IMG/VR virus record: IMGVR_UViG_3300042554_002954
Coordinates: 1 to 39,436 of that record
Origin: a virus
Direction: 5' to 3' (one strand)
DNA length: 39,436 nt
Part shown: in pieces, positions 35,324-39,436 of the stretch
How positions within the stretch are numbered: position 1 is the stretch's first letter
Layout of the letters: every line of letters starts with the position of its first letter
The notes under the pieces: generated by a model
Told to the model about the DNA's origin: nothing
The model's input: the letters and a program-made list of their open reading frames with translations, nothing else
Database searches by the model: none
Position numbers and translations under genes: made by a program

Positions 35324-35800
35324 CTACTTTTCACCCAGCTTGGGGATTTGAACACCTACTCCTGGAGCAATATGTAGCTGCTGGGTTTGCTTCGTTGTAT
35401 TTACCCATACCTGCTGAACAGAAAGTTCTACAAGAGTGAGCAGCAGAGCTTGAAGCAAACCAAATGTGACAAGATGTTTCCAGTTCAGATTAAACTGCCT
35501 CTTCTCGTTGAAAAAAGACTTGGCAACCTGAATAACATCGTGGTTATCTGTATTACTTTTCTTAAGCTCTTCCAGTTCTTTCTTGATGACGTGTAGCTCA
35601 TTTTCATGGACAATAGCCCAGGTCTTTAAACCACCTCTTCCGTCACCGTTTCCGTTTATCGTCTTTAAAAGATAATCAAGCGCATTTTTCATGTCGTCTT
35701 GGCGATCTTCAAGATTTTCAGTCAATTGAAGAACACGCTCAAGCTGCCTGCCGTGTTCTATCGCCATCTGGAGAAGAGCATTGTACGGGGGGCTATCCAT
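35324..35800 (-). CDS. Coiled-coil protein with one C-terminal membrane segment, 158 aa
   Basis: ATG 35800 follows AGAGGGTTAA. Residues 1-100 are helical, with two Glu/Lys/Leu-rich stretches (RQLERVLQLTENLEDRQDD and VIKKELEELKK) separated by a Gly-rich NGNGDGRGG turn (about 49-57). A single membrane helix lies at about 107-127 (HLVTFGLLQALLLTLVEL). The C-terminal 30 residues would be on the opposite side of the membrane. It pairs with the next gene, which is also membrane-bound; the two could act together in lysis or in anchoring. It lies 9 bases before the next gene's start. Family not recognised. Confidence 0.5.
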   Translation of the reverse strand: MDSPPYNALLQMAIEHGRQLERVLQLTENLEDRQDDMKNALDYLLKTINGNGDGRGGLKTWAIVHENELHVIKKELEELKKSNTDNHDVIQVAKSFFNEKRQFNLNWKHLVTFGLLQALLLTLVELSVQQVWVNTTKQTQQLHIAPGVGVQIPKLGEK

Positions 35801-35989
35801 TTAACCCTCTCCTTCTAGACCTAAATCCTCTGAAAGTATAGGCCCTTCGATCTTGACCTTCTTTGATCGCTTTCTGCGGGTTCTAGGTAACATCTCGTTG
35901 ATCTTTTTTGATAGCACTTCAAGCTGAGACTCAGCGTGCTTTAAAAGCTCTTCTACCTCTTCAGGAGATAGGTTTTTCTCAGGAGCCAT
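35801..35989 (-). CDS. Small charged coiled-coil protein, 62 aa
   Basis: ATG 35989 follows GGAGGGTAA. The protein has a helix with a leucine heptad-like pattern (EEVEELLKHAESQLEVLSKK), a basic middle (RTRRKRSKKVK) and an acidic tail (SEDLGLEGEG). The basic centre could bind nucleic acid. The gene abuts both neighbours and ends exactly where the next begins, so it is likely a real gene in the operon. No family is recognised. Confidence 0.5.
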   Translation of the reverse strand: MAPEKNLSPEEVEELLKHAESQLEVLSKKINEMLPRTRRKRSKKVKIEGPILSEDLGLEGEG

Positions 35990-36316
35990 TTACCCTCCTC
36001 CAAGGCTAGGAGTGATGTTTACCTTCATCTCAGATATGGTCTGTGTTCTTCCGTCGGAAAGAACCAACTCAAGCTCTGCATCCAAATTCAGCTCTGAAAA
36101 GTCTGTGTCTCCAGGAAGCCAGTGAAAATCACATCTTCCCTCTGCAGGAGAGCCAATAACTGTACAAGCTCTTCTAATAAGAACTTCTCCGGTACTTTTT
36201 CTACCGAGAACAAAATTTAAAACTTTATTAGTCAAATCAAAAGTTATTCCGTTTGCTCTAAGGCTAAACCGAATACTCGGAAGTGTTCTGTATTGTTTAA
36301 TTTCAATGACTACCAT
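35990..36316 (-). CDS. Ig-like / BppU N-terminal-like protein, 108 aa
   Basis: ATG 36316 lies 2 bases after the TAA of the 49-residue gene and the end abuts the next ATG. The sequence RFSLRANGITFDLTNKVLNF followed by VLGRKSTGEVLIRRACTVIG and ELVLSDGRTQTISEMKVNIT fits the beta-sandwich pattern of the BppU N-terminal family (baseplate upper proteins) and similar phage Ig-like domains, as I recall them. The length fits one such domain. It may attach fibres or decorate the virion. Confidence is moderate, because short Ig-like domains converge in sequence. Confidence 0.5.
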   Translation of the reverse strand: MVVIEIKQYRTLPSIRFSLRANGITFDLTNKVLNFVLGRKSTGEVLIRRACTVIGSPAEGRCDFHWLPGDTDFSELNLDAELELVLSDGRTQTISEMKVNITPSLGGG

Positions 36317-36318
36317 AG

Positions 36319-36468
36319 TTAGTCATCCTCATAAATAAAATCTACGCTTATCTCAAAAACGTCTTTTGTTACAGCAACTTCTATAGGAGCAAGAATTTCA
36401 AATCTACCTGCAATATTTTTGTTTATCCATATTCCCTTGGTAAACAAAGCAAGGAGATCAACCGCCAT
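36319..36468 (-). CDS. Small overlapping gene, 49 aa
   Basis: ATG 36468 overlaps the preceding gene by 11 bases and the TAA stop is 2 bases before the next start, so the spacing is typical for a translationally coupled gene. The product starts MAVDLLALFTKGIWINKNIA and ends in an acidic FIYEDD. It looks like a small alpha/beta protein. It is too short for family recognition. Support comes from position and open frame: without it there would be an unexplained 141-base gap in a tight operon. Confidence 0.45.
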   Translation of the reverse strand: MAVDLLALFTKGIWINKNIAGRFEILAPIEVAVTKDVFEISVDFIYEDD

Positions 36469-36946
36469 ATCGTTCAATCTCCCCAAAAGCATTGGAGTAA
36501 ACGTTTATTGAGTATTGTTCGTTAAGATTAGCAGGAGACCAGTCAGAAGCAGAATCTTTTTTGACCGCCACATTAATTACCGTTGGATTAGTGGGGTCAT
36601 TTGCTACTTTTCGTATATTTTTTTCTTTTAGTCCTTGGACTTCTTGCGTTACAAACTCTAAATCTTCTAAAACAGGACTAAGATCAACAGGCGGAGCATC
36701 AAGAGTAGTGTCCACGTAGCTGTGAGTTGTTCTCAAGTTAGCCGATCCGGTGTCCCAGAGAACAATAAAAATACTGTTATCAGGAAGAGTTAGCTCAACA
36801 CCATAGACACCGTTGCCGAGCTCTACAACGCCTTGAGTGGATCTTGCCTGGTACTGTGAACCAGTTTTGGTTTTAATCGTATATCCTACGGTTGTGAGCC
36901 CCGTCTGGGATTGGCCGAAGGATGCACTCAGGAACAAGATGGCCAT
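36458..36946 (-). CDS. Virion accessory protein with beta-domain, 162 aa
   Basis: ATG 36946 follows AGGAGAAGAA; an ATG four bases upstream is in another frame. Residues 1-75 (SASFGQSQTGLTTVGYTIKT; GVVELGNGVYGVELTLPD) fit the N-terminal beta-domain I have seen in small phage structural proteins near fibre genes. After residue 85 it becomes linker-like and helical, then ends with another short beta region. No enzymatic motif is seen. The neighbours are an Ig-like protein and the large repeat protein. A small tail-fibre accessory or virion surface component is the best guess. Confidence 0.5.
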   Translation of the reverse strand: MAILFLSASFGQSQTGLTTVGYTIKTKTGSQYQARSTQGVVELGNGVYGVELTLPDNSIFIVLWDTGSANLRTTHSYVDTTLDAPPVDLSPVLEDLEFVTQEVQGLKEKNIRKVANDPTNPTVINVAVKKDSASDWSPANLNEQYSINVYSNAFGEIERYGG

Positions 36947-36996
36947 TCATTTCTTCTCCTGATGAAACTTTTTTTATCATATAATAAATTTCTAAA

Positions 36997-37527
36997 TTAA
37001 TAAATGTTTTTTACAAAATCAGATTTACGAAAATCGTGTGGCATCATCTGATAATTCTTAATTTCGGGAAGAAGGACAACACCTGCTTCTCTGAAAACCA
37101 AATTAATCAAATGACTGAAAATCATCTTATTATCAAATTCTAACCCATGTCTGGGAATTTTGTTATTGAATTTTATAAGTGCAGCTACAGATTCAAAATA
37201 ATTATAACCAAGATCAATGTACATTCTTAGTAAGTCAAGCGCTTCTAACTTGACATCAAAGTGATCTACTTCAACTCTCCAGACTTGATAAACATCCGGA
37301 TTAAACATTTCTCCGGGTGCTAGAAATAAAACTTCTTTTATAGACTCTAGCTGTACTTCATAAGTAAAAATACAACCATCTGCTCTGACACGTGAAACTA
37401 TTTTGATATCTGGTACGCTGTGTCCTGTTAAAAAATTAAAAATCTTTTCTCTGTAGTTATGCTTTACTTTTATAAGAATATCACCAGGTTCGAACCCATA
37501 TTTATTTGTAACTGGTTTCAATCCCAT
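36997..37527 (-). CDS. Permuted papain-fold (NlpC/P60-like) protein, possibly inactive, 176 aa
   Basis: ATG 37527 follows GTAGGATGAAATC and is the first gene after a strong terminator. The N-terminus has YGFEPGDILIKV with GDILI at 15-19, as in permuted NlpC/P60-type proteins (YiiX/DUF830-like), where the catalytic Cys lies near the C-terminus in a C-S-x-L-x(5)-R-x-A-G-type context. Here that place reads IFSHLINLVFREAGV (136-150), with Ser138 where Cys is usual, then MMPHDFRKSDF. If the alignment is right, the active-site Cys is replaced, suggesting a non-enzymatic or altered role. The similarity is by eye and modest. It could instead be a small unrelated phage protein. Confidence 0.4.
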   Translation of the reverse strand: MGLKPVTNKYGFEPGDILIKVKHNYREKIFNFLTGHSVPDIKIVSRVRADGCIFTYEVQLESIKEVLFLAPGEMFNPDVYQVWRVEVDHFDVKLEALDLLRMYIDLGYNYFESVAALIKFNNKIPRHGLEFDNKMIFSHLINLVFREAGVVLLPEIKNYQMMPHDFRKSDFVKNIY

Positions 37528-37540
37528 GATTTCATCCTAC

Positions 37541-37574
37541 ATAAGAAAGGGTGGGCAGGTTGCCCTGCCCACCC
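37541..37574 (-). terminator. Rho-independent terminator after the repeat protein gene
   Basis: On the minus strand the 11-base arms GGGTGGGCAGG/CCTGCCCACCC (37549-37559 and 37564-37574) pair around a 4-base loop, followed by TTTCTTAT. It lies about 20 bases after the stop of the repeat-rich virion gene and 14 bases before the next start. This separates the highly expressed virion protein from the small-gene operon, which may depend on read-through or its own promoter. Confidence 0.85.
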
Positions 37575-37595
37575 CGGTTACGACCTAGCTAGAGC

Positions 37596-39436
37596 TTAGC
37601 CCTGGAAAGGGGTGACCCAAACCATGATCTTCATGCCTTCAACGAGGTCATCCTTGTTGAGGCCGATAGTGGTGCTGGTGAGCTCAGTGTAGAAGCGACC
37701 ATCAGCAGCGGGGGCGTCTTCGGCAATACCGTCAACGAATACGAGGAGAGCATCGCTGCCCATGACGTACTCAGGAACGGTCATGACGTAGTCAACACCA
37801 GCAGCAATGTCAACGGAGCCGATCTCGTGACGGGCTTTGTGCATTCTCATGGCATTGCGAGCGTTGGTCTCGGCAATTACCTTCTGATTGAGAGCGTCAA
37901 GAGCCATCTCGACAGTGTCACCAGCCTGGAGGGCGAGGTCAGAAGCGAGAGCATCAGAGATGCCAACCTGGGCAGCGCCCTGGTTGCTGGCGAGAAGAGC
38001 AACAAAGTCATCGTGGTCGGTGCGGAGATCATCGTGGTCAACACGGATTCCGTGAGCAGCAGCGTCGAGGGCGCTGAGGGCGCCAACGATGCTTGTAATG
38101 CCAGCGGCATCCATGTAGTTGCTGCCAGAGAAGGCAGCGTAGGTGCCATCAGCATTGAGGCCGATAGCGGCTTCGATAGCATCAACTTCATCCTGGAGAT
38201 CGTTGGACTGAGCAGCGATCATGCCAGCAAGAGCATCGAGGGCAGCAGCGACGTCGAGAGGATTCTCAGCGCCCCAGCCAGCGTTGTTCTTGGCGAAGTC
38301 AATCTGTGAAGCAGCGTTAGCAGCGGCGTTGGTGATCTTGGCGTTGAGGCCAAGGGTTACATCGCCGGTGATGTCAGCATCATCGGCAGTAAGCTTGCCG
38401 GTGACGCCGAGGGTACCTACGATAGAGACGTTGCCACTGAAAGCACCGTCAACGGCACCGAGGTTGCCGGAGAGGGTGGCGTCGACAGCGGCGATGTCGC
38501 CGGTGAAGGTGCCGTTGACGGCATCAAGGTCACCAGAGAGAACGGCGTTGACAGCAGCAAGGTCACCGCTGAGGGTGGCATTGACAGCGCCAAGGTTGCC
38601 TGAGAGGACAGCGTTTACAGCAGCAAGATCGCCGCTGAAGTTACCATCGACAGCGCCAAGGTTGCCAGAAAGAGCAGCGTTGACAGCGTCGATGTCGCCA
38701 GAGAAAGAACCGTTAACAGCAGCGAGGTCGCCAGAAAGGTTGGCGTCAACAGCTGCAAGGTTACCGGAGAGGTCGGCGTTAACAGCGTCAAGGTCACCAG
38801 AAAGAACAGCATTTACGGCTTCGAGGTCACCGGTAAGGGTGGCATCGACAGCAAAGATGTTCTTGAACTGAGCGTCAACAAGGCTGGCGCCAAGGACGTC
38901 ACCAGCGAGGAAAGAAGCAATGAACTTGTCGTTGACTTCGTCCCAGACGAAACCAGCGGCTTCGCGAGCCTGAGCGCCATCCATGCCACGGTGAATAGAA
39001 AGACCGGTAAGCCCAACAGGATAGAGAGCGCTGTCACTGACGTTGAGCTGGATAATAGGATCCTTAACCGTAACAGTCTCAGACTCAACAGTGGTAGTAG
39101 AACCCTTAACAATGAGGTTACCGTCAATGGTGACGTTGGCGTCGAACTGAGCAGCGCCAACTACATGAACGGTGGAGCTCATGGTCATGGCATCAGAGAA
39201 AGTACGAGCACCAGCAATGGTGGACTTGAGGTCAAGACCATCAGCGCCAACCTGAAGAGCATCAGCGCTATCGAGCTTGATACCGAGTGAGTTGCTGAGG
39301 ATCTCGATGCCCTTGTCGGCAGCGAGGTTGAGACGCATAGCGCGGGTAGTCTGATCGAGAACGATGGCGCCGTCAGCAGCGACGACATCAGCGTTGAAAA
39401 GAGAAGCCGTCACGCTTGTAGCGCGAAGTGACTTAT
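37596..39436 (-). CDS. Repeat-rich virion surface/fibre-like protein, 5'-truncated
   Basis: The frame is open from the right edge to the TAA at 37596, about 613 codons. A GTG at 39413 has no SD upstream and the frame continues through KSLRATSV to the edge, so the true start is probably outside. An N-terminal domain (residues 1-190, counting from GTG 39413) includes IDGNLIVKGSTTTVESETVT, a beta-rich pattern found in large-phage fibre and virion proteins. Residues 193-324 are twelve tandem 11-residue repeats (consensus LSGDLAAVNAx), likely forming a beta-solenoid. The C-terminal part has helical and then compact beta sequence (DALLVFVDGIAEDAPAADGR). GC-rich codons resemble the major capsid gene, suggesting high expression. 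Exact role unknown: tail fibre, head fibre or decoration. Confidence 0.6.
   Translation of the reverse strand, partial: KSLRATSVTASLFNADVVAADGAIVLDQTTRAMRLNLAADKGIEILSNSLGIKLDSADALQVGADGLDLKSTIAGARTFSDAMTMSSTVHVVGAAQFDANVTIDGNLIVKGSTTTVESETVTVKDPIIQLNVSDSALYPVGLTGLSIHRGMDGAQAREAAGFVWDEVNDKFIASFLAGDVLGASLVDAQFKNIFAVDATLTGDLEAVNAVLSGDLDAVNADLSGNLAAVDANLSGDLAAVNGSFSGDIDAVNAALSGNLGAVDGNFSGDLAAVNAVLSGNLGAVNATLSGDLAAVNAVLSGDLDAVNGTFTGDIAAVDATLSGNLGAVDGAFSGNVSIVGTLGVTGKLTADDADITGDVTLGLNAKITNAAANAASQIDFAKNNAGWGAENPLDVAAALDALAGMIAAQSNDLQDEVDAIEAAIGLNADGTYAAFSGSNYMDAAGITSIVGALSALDAAAHGIRVDHDDLRTDHDDFVALLASNQGAAQVGISDALASDLALQAGDTVEMALDALNQKVIAETNARNAMRMHKARHEIGSVDIAAGVDYVMTVPEYVMGSDALLVFVDGIAEDAPAADGRFYTELTSTTIGLNKDDLVEGMKIMVWVTPFQG
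38442..38837 (-). repeat. Twelve tandem 33-base repeats (11-residue units)
   Basis: Exactly 396 bases encode twelve units with consensus LSGDLAAVNAx, with variation such as D/N at position 4, I/L at 5, D/A/G at 6, N/D at 9 and F/L at 1. Third positions vary between copies, so the protein is under selection rather than being a recent duplication. Period 11 with Gly at position 3 and alternating hydrophobic positions suggests a beta-solenoid. Confidence 0.9.

Noticed and set aside
36950-36950. ATG four bases upstream as start of the 162-aa gene
   Set aside because: It is in a different frame from the long open frame.
38442-38837. CRISPR array
   Set aside because: The 33-base units are contiguous and coding, without spacers.
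38221-38871. Plus-strand open frame of 216 codons opposite the repeat protein
   Set aside because: It mirrors the 33-base repeats (RLPERTAFTAARSPL units), has no SD, and lies against a better-supported gene on the other strand.

Overview
The window is part of the late structural region of a tailed bacteriophage with a contractile tail (myovirus morphology). The evidence is a tail sheath, tail tube, gp25-like and J-like baseplate wedge proteins, a hub/spike set, an HK97-type major capsid protein with its protease/scaffold, and the large terminase subunit. Every supportable gene is on the minus strand. Genes are packed with gaps of about 0-50 bases or short overlaps, and most have a clear Shine-Dalgarno (SD) sequence, so the host is a bacterium. 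The host cannot be named from this sequence. The DNA is AT-rich overall, but a few virion genes (major capsid protein, its downstream neighbour, and the repeat protein at the right edge) are clearly GC-rich. Protein sizes suggest a large phage genome.

Layout in transcription order (right to left). At 39436-37596 is a 5'-truncated virion protein with twelve 11-residue repeats, ending at a strong terminator. At 37527-35801 is a set of small genes: a possible permuted papain-fold protein, Ig-like or baseplate-accessory proteins, a 49-residue overlapping gene and a small coiled-coil protein. At 35800-34754 are two proteins with membrane segments that may be lysis-related. After a 148-base noncoding gap comes the head module at 34605-30791: capsid protease fused to scaffold (with internal in-frame starts that could make free scaffold), major capsid protein, probable decoration protein and a small acidic-tailed protein, closed by a terminator. 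At 30714-27789 are two unassigned connector-region proteins, then sheath and tube at 27742-24375. A 44-base perfect palindrome follows. The baseplate/tail-tip module at 24277-2042 holds a hub with an embedded lytic transglycosylase-like domain, an OB-fold spike-like protein, a helical protein, a possible spike tip, gp25-like, J-like, several unassigned proteins and a DUF4815-like protein. Three large proteins and one small protein at 9134-2042 resemble nothing I recognise.

At the left edge (2032 to 1, running off the window) is the large terminase subunit. Its ATPase P-loop is interrupted by an intein of about 468 residues with a two-motif LAGLIDADG (DOD) homing endonuclease. The predicted junctions restore a normal P-loop after splicing, but only if intein residue 1 is Thr, which is unusual.

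No portal, recognisable tape-measure protein, free endolysin, tRNA, CRISPR array or insertion sequence is visible. The longest noncoding stretch is only about 150 bases.
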